The position numbers and the translations under genes were made by a program. A stretch of DNA of 64,000 nucleotides from Prostheceraeus crozeri (taxonomy: Eukaryota > Platyhelminthes > Polycladida > Euryleptidae): positions 34,415 to 98,414 of the forward strand of contig CAJQUW010016997.1 in NCBI GenBank assembly GCA_907163375.1, written 5' to 3'. This document shows positions 22,968 to 34,539 of this stretch, in pieces. The notes beneath the pieces are model-generated. The model searched no databases, was not told the DNA's origin, and saw only the letters and a program-made list of their open reading frames with translations. Within the stretch, counting starts at the first letter, position 1; every line of letters begins with the position of its first letter.

Positions 22968-23849
22968 CATGTTGTCAAAGTCAATAAATCAACAATTACT
23001 TTGAAAGATAGAAGTTACAGGCCTACATTGTGTCATTGTTGCGCATTTCAAGCAATTTCAAGTATTTCTGCATGCTATTATACTACGGGTAGAAAACATT
23101 ATTCATTTTTTAGGCCCTCATCCAAAATCAGATTATATGTCAGAATCTTAAAAGTTGCTCATAGATTACTAACTCGGCTATTAATCAGCTTGATGTCATA
23201 CTTATTTGCAACAATAAACAAATAAGAAAATTTTCCATTAATGCGCCTGATTGAGGGTCAAATAAAGTTCAGAGTTCTCATATAATGCTCGGTGCATTTC
23301 TTACTGAAATTCATTCTGATGTTCAGAGAGCACTCGAGGCACTCCAAAGTTTCTTCCTGCGAAGGTCCGTGACTTAAATTGAAAGCTAGAAAAGCCATCG
23401 CAAAAATTTCTGTGATCTTGGGCGGCACCATTCGTGCGAATATCCATTCCATCAATCGATACCGAAGATTTCGGGAAGTTGAACGATCCACCAATGTGAA
23501 TAGGCTCCTGAAAAATATGAAAGGTGTAGTAAGTATTTGCATGGATCAATGTGGCTCTACAGCATAGTTTCATGTTAGGTCCATACTAGTACATATGCAC
23601 AATTGAACAAGAACAGAGAAACCGATGAAGCCATGAGTAGTCGAACACTTCGCTCACATATCATTTAATTAGATTTAATTGACATTCCAATATAGCCTAC
23701 CCAAAAATATCAATTAATCTAATATTATAGGACTGTTCCAGTCATTATCTTCATTTGGGTTGTGTGTAAGACTATGAGTTATTTAATTGCAAAATGCAAA
23801 TTATGAAAAGGAGATTGCTATAAATTCGTAGACTGAAATGCTGGTATAA
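22968..23849. other. Intergenic, nothing recognised
   Basis: Overlapping open frames of about 90 codons occur on the minus strand at 23258-23573. They show no family motif and I do not call a gene. Confidence 0.4.
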
Positions 23850-24014
23850 ATAGAATAATTAAATATTGAATTGCATCCTCAGTTGAAAAATGGAAACAGA
23901 CCTGAGATGTAAATTACGCCTTCTGATAATTCCTGAAATTGAACGAAATGGCAGCTATTTAGGTCTGTTTCCATTTTTCAACTGAAAATGCAACTCAATA
24001 TTCAATTATTCTAT
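23850..24014. repeat. Foldback hairpin, 54-bp arms
   Basis: Arms 23850-23903 and 23961-24014 are reverse complements at 50 of 54 positions, around a 57-bp loop. The arms contain GTTGAAAAATGGAAACAGAC and its complement. It is probably a miniature foldback element. Confidence 0.8.
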
Positions 24015-24339
24015 TTTCAATGTGTTTGCAAAAAGCGTCAAATTTTGATTACTGCAGGCGCACTAACTTAGGCGAGTGTGCTTTAAGTGATGCGAGCCGT
24101 ATTTAATGAATGCCCGTCGAAACTTCACTAACTTGCTTAATGCAAATCTGAAATGCTGGTAGTGAAAGTCAGGTGTAGTATGTAATCTTTGATACTTCAG
24201 TCATTTCATTTTGAATCAATCAAGAAGTACTTGACACACCACACGAGTACTTTCTTTATGAATTTAAAACAGACATTCCTTCTATTGAATTGAATAAAAG
24301 AAAACAAAAATCAACTCATTTACCTTATCTTTGCTAATT

Positions 24340-24760
24340 TCCAGTTGTGCATGTCCCGATTTCAGAATTTTCACTTAATCTCCGTTCATCCGTGAATGGG
24401 AGCCAGTACCTCAGTACTCCAGTCATCTACCAAGCTCTCCTCGCTCCACAGTTTTTGGACGATAGTTTTACAAGATTGCCCAATCTGAGCACTTCCGTCT
24501 GTGACCTATCACAAATCAGCCTGCACGTCATCGAGATCAGGAGCCTTCGTTTTCTTCATTCTTTCTATAACTTCATTTATCTCTGTCATAGTTGGATTAG
24601 TCACTTCGTTTGCCACATCTGTGTGGACTTTTTTATCTACATAGATCACTATTTGAAAACGGAATTTACTCTACATTCTTCAAAGAATTCTCTACATCTT
24701 CTGATGACGGCCGTCTGTCAATTAGAAGATTTACCACTTCATCTCTTGCCACCGTTTGAC
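24340..24760 (-). pseudogene. Non-LTR retrotransposon relic, pre-RT region
   Basis: On the minus strand TNPTMTEINEVIERMKKTKA, followed by PDLDD, matches the linker before the reverse-transcriptase domain of LINE elements (usual form: PT..EI..AI..MK..KAPG.D). After a frame change the strand reads VQKLWSEESLVDDWSTEVLAPIH, in separate blocks. This corresponds to the LINE motif around the ..W..P.DW....V.PI.K segment. Stops and shifts mark it as dead. Confidence 0.75.
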
Positions 24761-24789
24761 GAGGTTGATGTCCTTGGCTAAGACCATTA

Positions 24790-25720
24790 ATTCCTTGAAA
24801 TTGTTCCTCTGCATCTATCTACTGTATCTCTTCCACACTTTTCCTGTGCATCACTCTCTTCTGGTTTCGGCTAATTTGTTTAATTATTGTATGACTCGCA
24901 TATTGCACATGACATATGCGTGCGTATGGGATGAAGAATTGTGACGTTTATAAGTCATTTGTGATCGGTCGACACGTTTTAACGAGCATCAAAAGAATGC
25001 ATGAAAGAGCCCTGACTAGTCATTTTTCAATTTAGAGTAGGAAAGAGTCAGGAGTTCTCTATGACGTTGACATCATTCTTATGTGTCTATCGTAAAAAAG
25101 CTTTCGATTGCTATCCAACAGTCAGAACTAGAAACTCAGAAGAATGTCTGTAAGGTTTTGTTCTAAAATTTGAATAAAAACATTATTGTCATCAGTAGTG
25201 ACCACTGAAGCATGTACATCTGCATGTATCTTGAACACTTGTGATTTTTGGAGAAGAGATCGAGTACATAAAAGATGAATTAATTTTTCGGAAAATCGGA
25301 ATTCCACCCGGCCGTACAACGCTTGCATCAGTTATATCCACTGAGTTTTCATGTAAAATTTCACCTGACATGGAATGGGTTTAGAGGTTCCTCGAAATCA
25401 GCGCGCATGACAGTTGGAAAAGTTTTGAGGGCTTCCGGGCTTCTTGTAACTTCAATATTTACTTAAAAGGAGTTTCTTAGAAGTTGTTAAACCGCATGTC
25501 ATCTTGGAGGATCACCACTCGATCAAAAATACTGATAGACCAAACGAACAACTGCTGTCTGACAAACAAATACTGATGCCGTGCTACTCTGAAGGAGAAA
25601 CCTGTTTTGAATATCCAATACATCGTTCTACAGATTTCTGAACGCACTTAAACAGAAAATGGCATGAATTGCAGAAAAACAATCTTCTGCTCAGAAAAAT
25701 TTTTACATTATAATTCGAAG
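24790..25720. other. Intergenic, nothing recognised
   Basis: No supported feature. Confidence 0.4.
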
Positions 25721-26645
25721 CAGGGTGTTTCAAAATGATTCATCCGATCTCATTAGACTATATCTATCCATTGAGTTAGCTCATATTTTAGAAATCAGTT
25801 CTACAACACTTAACGTGTTTTATGCATCATGTAACGACGGCTATGTTGTTCTTCAATTTGAGGCACAGCACATTTTTCAAAAGCATCAGTTTTTGGACAA
25901 TTTTCTTTTCGAAATTTACAATTGTTCTTTATGACCTCCCCGGAGGCGCACCTCGGCAAACAGACGATAGTCTAGCTTATGCCGAACTTGTCAGATTCAA
26001 CTGCGACAGGCTATAAACAAAAGGGCTATACATAGAAAAGCGTTTTGAGCTCTGAAAATTTGTTTTTCAAAAGGAAGCAGGGGAAGATTTTCTTTCACGT
26101 GTCATGTCCAGTGACGAGGTCGCACTTTGCATCAACGGAAAAGTGAGTCGTCATAAAATCAGGATTTACAATTTTGGAACATCCACATCAGATAGTGGAG
26201 TTTCAAGGAGAATCACTGAAGATGTGTGTTCTGAATGCTGCAAAGCTGACTTCTCCTTTGGCTACAGGCTAATTGAATGACTCTTTCAACAGGATGCTGC
26301 AGCAACGCACTGGCATGATAAAGTCCGACCATTTATAAAATTTAAAAACCTCCCTCAGCGATAATCAGTCTCCTGCAGATTTAACTTTTAAATGGCCACT
26401 TTACAGTAACAAGCCGGTTTGAGATTATTTTTTTCTTTTGGGCAATGTGAAGGATAAGGTTTTAGGTTTCATGTTTCCATTTCCAAGAACTGACTGACAT
26501 GCGATATCGCATTAGTGAAGCAGCAGCGACAATGCCAAACAACATGCTGGTATAACGGCAGCTGGACTGTCATCTTGATGTTGGCTGAGCTTTTACAGGA
26601 ATCGGTGCAGTCACTATAATGCCACAACATCCGACATGTTGACTT
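25721..26645 (+). mobile_element. Decayed mariner-like element, plus strand
   Basis: The left end CAGGGTGTTTCAAAATGATT is a typical terminal repeat of a second mariner-like subgroup. A matching right end was not found. The transposase relic runs on the plus strand. Near 26110 it reads MSSDEVALCINGKVSRHKIR (family form: FSDEATFHLSGKVNRHNxRIWG). FQQDAAATHWHDKVRPF follows near 26290, then WPLYSNKPV(stop) and, near 26510, ISEAAATMPNNMLV, ending HNIRHVDF near 26630. There are several stops and shifts. Confidence 0.75.
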
Positions 26646-26705
26646 CAGGGATCTGAAGCCACCACCTATGTTACAAAAACCGAATTTAGCTTGAAGATAG
26701 GAACA

Positions 26706-27830
26706 CCTCCCTTATAGTAACACCTCTTAGTTTTGAGAAAGGCGAGAAATTTCATCATTGGATGATGTCTTACGTCTGCGACATAGCACTGTGGCCGTGA
26801 CAGACGTTGAAAGACAAGAGACAGATAATCGACACCACTGCAGAAAATGTGAGTCGTTTCGAGCTAGCTAAGCGCTTCGGCATTCTAAATGCAAAAGATT
26901 CAATTGAGAAGGCAATTGAGTTTGGAGACAGCACTAAACGAAGCAGTATAAAGCCGGTGAGATACGATAAGCTAGAGAGGGCATTTCTGTCTTGGTTCAA
27001 ACAGGTTCGAAGTCAGAACGTTCCCGTCACTGGACAGCTGCTGCAAGAGAAGGCAAAACAACTTACTAATGAGCCAGCAACGGATGGCTAGAGAAGTTTT
27101 CCAGAAGACACTCGGTCCCCTTCAAGTCAGTTCAAGGCTAGGGCGATCAACATGCAGGTGATCAGCGACTGGCAGCAAGAGATTCTGAAGGCTACAATTG
27201 ATGCGTTCCATCGTAATGACGTTTGCAACTTAGATGAGACTATTTTGCGACTTCTACCCAACAAAACATTGGCTTCTACAGGTAAGCAGTGTACACTGCT
27301 TGTCATAAGAAAATATGTAAAGCCACGTTGCTTCAAGAATGCAAAGACACCCGTTGACTATAAAGCCAATTGCAAGGTATGGATGACAGCGCCCATGTAT
27401 GAGACATGGTTGAAAGATTGGGATAAGAAGCTGGAGAAAAAGATGGGCGGAAGAGGCAAGTTCACATCTACAGGTGCGATGACTGCAGAACCGCACCCCG
27501 TCAGTGAGGAACTTGCAGGATTTTAGTGAGACTTGTACGAGCAACGCGAAGTGGAGGATGGAGCCAGTCTCACCCAATGAGTGACGGCGGACCAACGTGT
27601 GAGGTGCAGACAAACGGCATCATGATCATGGAGAATATAGCTGTATCTGCAATTGAACCGGTTGAAGCTGAGCCAGAGGAGCTGGTGGAGGAGCCTGAAA
27701 TTCCATCAGTCACCAATTAAGAATCCCGCTAAGCCTTGGATATTCTGAAACAATACATTGAGAGAAATGTTGATGATCCCGCAGTGTTGGTTTTGTGTGA
27801 CAAACTCGATAAAGCAGAAGCGCACTGAAA
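26706..27830 (+). pseudogene. Tigger/pogo-type transposase relic with internal deletion
   Basis: The plus strand at 26807-27091 encodes a CENP-B-type helix-turn-helix N-terminus (VSRFELAKRFGI..., then RYDKLERAFLSWFKQVRSQN and VPVTGQLLQEKAKQL). After a TAG and a frame change, NLDETILRLLPNKTLAST (near 27230) is the first catalytic region. It is followed almost directly by KPRCFKNAKTPVDYKANCK and WMTAPMYETWLKDWDKKL. The segment that normally lies between, including a catalytic Asp, is missing. A last trace, LDILKQYIERNVDDP, lies near 27740. The left end near 26706 (CCTCCCTTATAGTAACACC) resembles Tigger terminal repeats. The element is inactive. Confidence 0.8.
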
Positions 27831-28074
27831 GCCTTTTTTAAGAATCACTTAATCTGTTAAATACAAATTTTCTTTAATTAATTCATCTCTGCTTTTTGAA
27901 AACATATTGGGAATATACCGGTAGGTTATGAATATACATTTAAATAAAATAGAAATTGGATATCAACGAGCATCGTATACCAACATAAAATAAATAAAAT
28001 GACGACAGTAGATGTGAAAAACTTCTTAGCACTGAACATTTTTGTTTATTTGTAGTTATTTGTTTATTTTTTGC

Positions 28075-28108
28075 ATCCCTCTCTACAACGACGCCCTCTC
28101 TATAACGA

Positions 28109-28109
<1 letters not shown>
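28075..28109. mobile_element. Tigger-like terminal repeat fragment
   Basis: ATCCCTCTCTACAACGACG followed by CCCTCTCTATAACGAG is a two-fold repeat of the CCCTCTxTAACGA type seen at Tigger/pogo ends. It has the same orientation as the left end at 26706, so it is not that element's right end. It may be the start of another copy cut short by the adjoining microsatellite. Confidence 0.45.

Positions 28110-28168
<59 letters not shown>
28110..28168. repeat. (TA)n microsatellite
   Basis: An uninterrupted alternating TA tract of roughly 58 bp. Open frames reading Tyr-Ile repeats through it are artefacts. Confidence 0.95.
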
Positions 28169-28171
<3 letters not shown>

Positions 28172-28549
28172 ATTATATCTGATTAAAATGCAGTCCAAAA
28201 AACTCGTTGGCGCTCTAATATCTTGCTCTTTTCCCATCCCTAATACCGTCGGAGAATTTCTACACATTGGTTTTATGAGAGGTTTCATCGCATCGATAGC
28301 TGAGACTTTTATGCTTGATGTTGAATAGTTCCATGTGTTCCTTCACTCAAAATAGTTGTCAGTGAGCATTACAACGGCAGAGTCGTATTAATTATGGTGT
28401 GGTGGCAATAACTCCTCTGAGCCGAAGTGGAATCTATAGACGGGTGCGCTTTTGATCCGGCGAGGCGATTCATGTGCAACGATTCAGGCGCACATTTGAG
28501 AGACTATCGCGCACCAGCGCGGCGCCGTTGGCGCCTACAGTTTCAGAAT

Positions 28550-28760
28550 TTCTAAAAAATAGATCACGTGTCTGACGCGGCTGGCACTGGTTTCGGCAAG
28601 CATGATTTCATTAATTCTAGGAAGAGATCTTATGTCTGGCGCTCTGGCGGGCCTGGCACTGGTTTCGACCAAGCCTAATTTTAGAAATTCTAGGAATAGA
28701 TCTTACGTCTGGCGAGCCAACCTCGAATCTGGCACTGGTTTCGGACTGGTTTCGGCAAGG
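28550..28760. repeat. Short tandem duplication next to a LINE relic
   Basis: About three imperfect copies of a ~90-bp unit containing CTGGCACTGGTTTCG, AATTCTAGGAA and AGATCTTACGTCTGGCG. It abuts the 3' end (lower coordinates) of the minus-strand reverse-transcriptase relic and probably reflects its tail region. Confidence 0.7.
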
Positions 28761-29585
28761 CCAGCAATATCGGCGAGTGTGGGAAGCCAGTCAGTTTTCA
28801 TTGGTTTGATGGCACCGGATATAGTCAGCATGATTTCATTTAGTTGGACATCTACTACTTTGCAATGTGTTGAGTTTTTCCAAGCAGGACAGCAAGGTTC
28901 AGCTGTTGAGTAGCACAACGCCAGTCCTGTTTCACGCAGTACATTAGCATCAGTGCTCCAGGTCTAGCCAGCGATCATTTTCAGAAGATTATTTCTTGTC
29001 TGCATTTATAGCTCAGCTTTGCCAGATGCTCATTGTAGGATGACGTTCTATCTAAAGTATGCAGGCTTAGGTTCATGAGATATGCGAAAAATGTCAATGT
29101 GCACGTCAAATTGATGACCACTTTGACAGCTGTCTAGGTAAAACACGGTAGAAATAATCTTTTCAGTGGCTTGGTTGCAGCATTCATCGAGTACATAAGT
29201 CAACTACATCAGAGACGTCATCATTCAGCAGGGCGTTCAGTTCTGCGAATGTTCGAGCTAGATGGGTACAACAAATATCACATCGGCATAGACGAATTTT
29301 CTGCTCGTTGACAAAGGGTTTTCAGTTTATGTAAATGTTGAAGAGAGTAGGTGCTGAGACTGATCCCTGAGCAATGCCTTTCTTTTGCCGCCTCTATCTG
29401 CTTCTGTCTGCTTCCAAATAAACCCGAAAGCGATGGTTTTGTAGGAAGCATTCAATGATGTAAACAGTCCATGTGGGCAAGCATCTGCTGAAGTTTAAGA
29501 GGCCTTTCTGCCATGCGTTGAGTAAGCCCCGAAGGGTCGAGGAAGACAGCACCAGTCTAAATTCTCTTTTGGTACCCGTTCTCAA
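28703..29585 (-). pseudogene. Non-LTR reverse-transcriptase relic
   Basis: Read on the minus strand, RT block A survives as AVFLDPSG near 29550 and the block-B region as KKGIAQGSVSAPTLFNIYIN near 29360. CDICCTHLARTFAELNALL near 29270 stands where the YADD box should be (the first Asp has been lost). The downstream thumb region reads LCYSTAEPCCPAWKNSTH and VDVQLNEIMLTISGAIKP near 28900-28780. The last part, 28703-28918, is still open. Frameshifts and stops elsewhere make it a dead 3' fragment. The family resembles LINEs whose RT C-terminus carries the LCYSTAEY..PVW signature. Confidence 0.85.
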
Positions 29586-29785
29586 TAAAGGAAGTCAGTC
29601 ACCAGGAATGTTCAACCGGTTAAAATATTCTGACTGGTTAAATTTGTAAAAGAGGAAGTTTGATTAAATTGGTGCTGCTTAAAATGGTACCGAAAAATGA
29701 TTGGTTAAATTGGTACATGTGTAAAAACGCTTAAAATTTAAGCATTTTCTAGTAAGCCTAGCATTGTCGAATATAGTGACCACAA

Positions 29786-29870
29786 TCCCGGGATCCCAGG
29801 ATTTAAGAAAATTTCGGAGACATTGGTATCCCGGCAACGGTTACCGGGATCCTGAGATTGATAAGTTATG
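29786..29870. mobile_element. CCCGGGA-rich hAT-end relic
   Basis: AATCCCGGGATCCCAGGATT followed by ATCCCGG and ACCGGGATCCTGAGATT resembles the subterminal repeats of the hAT element at 8452-11084. No transposase lies nearby. It is probably a solo or miniature derivative. Confidence 0.5.
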
Positions 29871-31952
29871 ATATTCGGGAAGAATTGCCAACTCAAATGT
29901 AATTAGTTTAGAAATGACATTTGTTAGTACAGTCACAATTTGTGACTATAACTTGCTTGTGGATCACGAACAAGCTATTCGAGGCTTTATCAACGATTGT
30001 AATCTTCAAACTTCTTCATTTTATCACTTCAACCAGTTCTCGTCTCTCAGTAAGTGTGTCAATTCTCATATTTATTATCTTAACACCTTTCTCCTCTTGA
30101 TGAGTGTCTTGATTGATGGAGTAGGCTTATAAAATCGAATGAAAATAAAACACAACTTCTCGGATTGTGAAACAAGTCAGGTGACTTCTTCGGATACTAA
30201 ATAGACTACTAACAGATTTTATTCCAGAAAAGCATAGAAGCTGCTGCCTCGCTCTTTCCATTCTAATTCTTTTGGATGAAGTTGTGAATCTTATGGTTGT
30301 CGATAAACATCGGAATTAAATTTTGAGTTTTGTTCTTTTGGCTTTAAGGTGACCACTGAGTATACGAGTAATTGGTGACCAATATAAGACCATAAGGAGA
30401 TGCATCGAAATTCTCCCTTATCAATTATTCTTTTCAGAAAAATTGCTGATAGCCCAAACATGTGTTATACCAGCTACCGGACAATGTTCAACAGTGATAA
30501 GTACAAAATGCCTCTATACTGTACATATATTTAATTGCTATTGTAGCACTTATGTACTGAGGTAGGCCTCTAGGCTACTATTGAATTACAACATTGTCTT
30601 AATGTCTTTCAATATTTTTGAGAGCGCGTGAAAGACTGAGCAAGGCAACGAATGATATACACTGTAGGCCTAAGGGATTCAGGCAAATATCATGTAGGCC
30701 AAAGCTTGTTGCGAGGAAAATGTTAATTCATTACTAGGAGAGATGAATGTATCTCTTGATGTCTGGGTATTCTAGGCCTACATCATTCCAGCGTCTTTTC
30801 GGCCTTGAGGTTGAGGCAGCAGTTTTGCAGTTGGATCAATTAACCAATTCCAGAACTGAGTGGCGAGACTCAATCTCTTAAAAAAGATAAACGCTCTGTT
30901 ACATAATTGGTAGAAGTGATTTACGCAAAAAATCCTTACTTGAGACTGTCTAAAAATATACACAACTCGGCTGGCGTTTTCTGAAATTTGAATCTTTCAA
31001 TACGAAAAAAATAGGAAAAGTTCACAGCAGTCTAGAAAAAACGAATAGAAACAGAATGTCTGGGAAAAGAAACAAACCGGTTTTTTATCTGAATGCCAAA
31101 CAATTAAAATAAGAGGCGACTTGACAGCCTACACTGTATTACCAGAATCCCAAAATAAATTAGAAATGTTAAATATCATAACTTCGTTCCTTAGAACAAG
31201 AAATAGTCTTCAACAGCAAAATCTAAGTCTTGGAAAAAACTCAAGTATTTTCCGACACGTTAATCAATGTAAAGGTGAAATTTATTGCTAGTGACTGTTT
31301 TTCGAATGGGCTACATGTCTGATGTACATGCATGTACTGTACCTCTATAGGCATGGGTATAGATATCAGTATATCAGAAACATCAGTATATCTGTGTCAT
31401 GTCTCCTTTAGATTAGGCCTATACTACACATCACATACAAGTAAATGTGCAATTAGTAATTTTGTAAACGAGGGAATCAGCTGGTGCATTATCCAGCGCG
31501 CTCTGTGTAATCTATGTCAAGATTCCAGTAGGGTCTCTGAGCAGGTGCTATATACTGATTGCCTCACAAATAAATAAAAGATGGAGGAAATCTGCTATAG
31601 TAAACAAAATAGATGTTATTTTGCATTGTGTTTTGGAGTCGCTTACAGCTGTGAAACAAGTCTGTTTCGCTGAAAAAATCACTGCATATCTCAAAAACTC
31701 AGAAGATGAATCAATGCAAGGCAGCGAGTCGAGACACATTCCGAATTTCTGATACATATTTCTAGCCATATTCAGTAATTTGGATCATTTTGTGGCTGAA
31801 AGATAACAGGAAAAGAATATTGCAACAGGCACTGCCATAACAATGAGCACAAATTCGGATAGTGATAGGTTAATGTGCACAAACAGTACCAACTGTAAAT
31901 GTGCACTTCAGGTATTGCTCATCCCACTCAAAAAGCATAACTAGCAACATTA
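29871..31952. other. Intergenic, nothing recognised
   Basis: No supported feature. Confidence 0.4.
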
Positions 31953-32943
31953 CTAATGGTTAACTGTAAAATGTGCCAGTAGCCAAAATTCGAAAAACTG
32001 CCAGCACCCATAACTTTTTTGGATTTCAATATTTCACGAAGATTTTTTCAGAAAACGGATAATGCTAGATGCTCTAAAAACTCGTAGGCTTAAAATTTCA
32101 AAAATATACAGACAATATACAATTCCTACATTAGTGAAAAAAAGGCCAAGAAGCAACGGTGCCGGTAGCCATAACTTTGTTAAAACATCGCAAATCCAGA
32201 CGCATTTGCCAGTTGCCACAGTAGCATAATGAAGATGCAAGATACTAATACACCATCAAAAGTCTTCACAAATCACACAATCCAGAGACTAACGGCACAT
32301 ACCCTAGTTCACAATATAGTAACAGCGGTACATCGTGGGGCAAGTTATGGGGAACAAACTAGATGAGTGCTAAATCACCCCACACATTTCGTGAATTGGC
32401 ATTTTTGTAACTTTTTTGAAACGAATATTTGAAGAGGAAGTTGTCCGAATCGAAAAAAAAATTTAGTATAAAAAAGTTAGGAAATTCCCTGAATATGAGG
32501 TCATTATGTTTGAATAGTAAAAAAGTTCGTTGTTTGGTCATGAGAGCTAATTTAGTGTTAGGGTGCCAGATTACCCCACTCTCCCCTAATGAGAGAAATC
32601 AGAGTTTGGAGCAGGGCTAGAGTTGGGCGATTAGACTGAAACTACACCGGTCACTTGGTTGGGACTGGAGAGAGGTTTTATGGGTAGTTCAGGTAGATCG
32701 GAGTTGAAATGAAGAAGTTTTGGCCACTGGAATGTCAAAAAGTTAGTGACCGTGCCTATAAATTCGGATTAAAGAAGAGTTAAAGAGAGAACATCGCTGT
32801 GAAACTGTGCAGGCGTGTAGAACATCCAACTTTCTCCTGTGTCTGAAAACACCAAATGAAATATAGAAAAACAAAAAAGTTATGGCAACTGGCAGTTTTT
32901 CGAGTTTTGGCTACTGGCACATTTTACAGCAGACCGTCATTAG
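31953..32943. mobile_element. Non-autonomous element with ~75-bp terminal inverted repeats
   Basis: The left end contains CTGTAAAATGTGCCAGTAGC, then AAACTGCCAG and CATAACTTTTTTG. The reverse complement of the right end (about 32868-32943) repeats these with a few differences, and both begin CTAATG. An internal copy of GTGCCGGTAGCCATAACTTT lies near 32160. The element is about 990 bp and I see no transposase in it. The superfamily is not assigned. Confidence 0.75.
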
Positions 32944-34238
32944 CTTTTTATGAAGCAGGACAGCGAATGCAACTTTAGCAACGCGTTGGCCACGCTTTCA
33001 GCCGCGTTTTATTCTCATTGGTCAATCACAAGTCTCAAGTTTAATAAGAAGAAGTGCAATGTTAAAGGAGCTACTAGTTTATTCGATGTAATGCATCAAA
33101 ATCTACCTCTGTGAGTGACTAGGCTCCCACTTAACGATAGCAACAAGGAAAGACTTCATGCAAGTTATTTAACTGGCTCAATAATTCACTGAAGTGAACC
33201 AATGAGAACGAAGCTTTCAGAAAGCATGGGAATGCGTTTTCTGAAGTTGTTCTCATGAAACAGCATAACAACTCAAAACAGCAGCTGACTAAAATCAAAT
33301 TTATCAATGAAAACCATAGTGACGCTTGCAAACATAGCATGGATGACTTGTAACACTGAAGACAAACTATATTTTGGTGGAGAATTATAATTGAAAATGA
33401 GCATTTTAGGCTTAGGACTTTAGCTCTGAGCTAAATGTAAAGGCCGACAAAGTAAATATAGAAACTGTTCACGTCCTACGCTGCAGCTGAGTGAAAATCT
33501 AGACTTTCAACATAAATTTACTCGGTGAATTTCAGTCACTATATCTGAAAATGTCTCATTCCCGACCATGAAGAGCTACAGAAGAAGAATTAGGAAGCAT
33601 AAAGTAATTGATATAGCCTAGATGAAATCATGCATAGATGAATCCGACTACATCAACTTTTACATTCTATCATCCATAATTTAGTATGTTTATCACCACT
33701 GATTTTCTTACCTGACCATGTGATTAATACAATTGTTGTCAAGATACCTTTTAGCGTGAGATAGATACACATGTCTCCCGAATGTATTCGATTCACATAT
33801 GTAACAGCACAACATTCTACATTGAATATAAAATGTCTTCCATTCAAATTGATCAAAAACATCTTCATCAAAACAAATATCTGTATGTCCAAAACGGTGG
33901 AAATTATCTTCCTAATTGATATTACGCTGAACAATCTACTCACCAGACTCCTCAGAAATATTGAAAGATTTTTTTGTTTCATTTTTCGCTAATTTCAGTC
34001 GATTGTTTCAATTCGTGGCCAGTGTTGCCGAGTTGGTGGCGACACTGGGGAAGACATTTCATCACATTCACATCGACATTTAAACAAAATATTGCCAATC
34101 CTAGAATATCGAGGAATATTCACCGAAATCCCATAGAACTATGTAAATCTGCTTCCAGCAAGCAGCATGTCGATGTTGTAGAATATTTTAAGTGATTATC
34201 TCAATGATTGAAGCGGTCTCTCATCTTCGGCGGATTTT
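32944..34238. other. Intergenic, nothing recognised
   Basis: No supported feature. Clusters of GTGGCGAC-type words near 34008-34060 recur at 34240-34330. Confidence 0.4.
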
Positions 34239-34529
34239 TTGTGGCGGCTAGTGGCGACACGTTTCCTGCCACGAGTCGGCAACAATTATTCGTTTCGTGG
34301 CGAGTTCGTGGCAGCTTTCGTGGCGAGGAGTTTACAGTGTGTGTCTGCTACAATGCACGCACGTGGAAACCAAGCATCCAAAAGGAGCCAGCAAGCATGG
34401 GGCCAAGTCCTGAAGTGGAGAATGATGATCGACAAGCTGAAACTCGCCTTTGCAAATCTGCAGCCTTCAAATACTTCAAGACATTTAAATAGCCATTCCT
34501 CTAGTTTTAGATTGCATGCATACTTTTAA
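34239..34529 (+). CDS. Possible small ORF, 96 aa, unrecognised
   Basis: An ATG-initiated frame of 96 codons ends in TAA at 34527-34529, and an AATAAA motif begins four bases later (34533-34538). The C-terminal half has a plausible protein composition (WGQVLKWRMMIDKLKLAFAN). No family is recognised. It could be the last exon of a gene or a chance open frame. The stop next to the polyadenylation motif is the only positive argument. Confidence 0.25.
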   Translation: MWRLVATRFLPRVGNNYSFRGEFVAAFVARSLQCVSATMHARGNQASKRSQQAWGQVLKWRMMIDKLKLAFANLQPSNTSRHLNSHSSSFRLHAYF

Positions 34530-34539
34530 TGGAATAAAA

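Noticed and set aside
24347-24781. 144-codon plus-strand open frame
   Set aside because: The minus strand here carries clear LINE motifs, so the plus frame is a shadow.
28071-28328. Open frame with Tyr-Ile repeats
   Set aside because: It is the (TA)n microsatellite read as codons.
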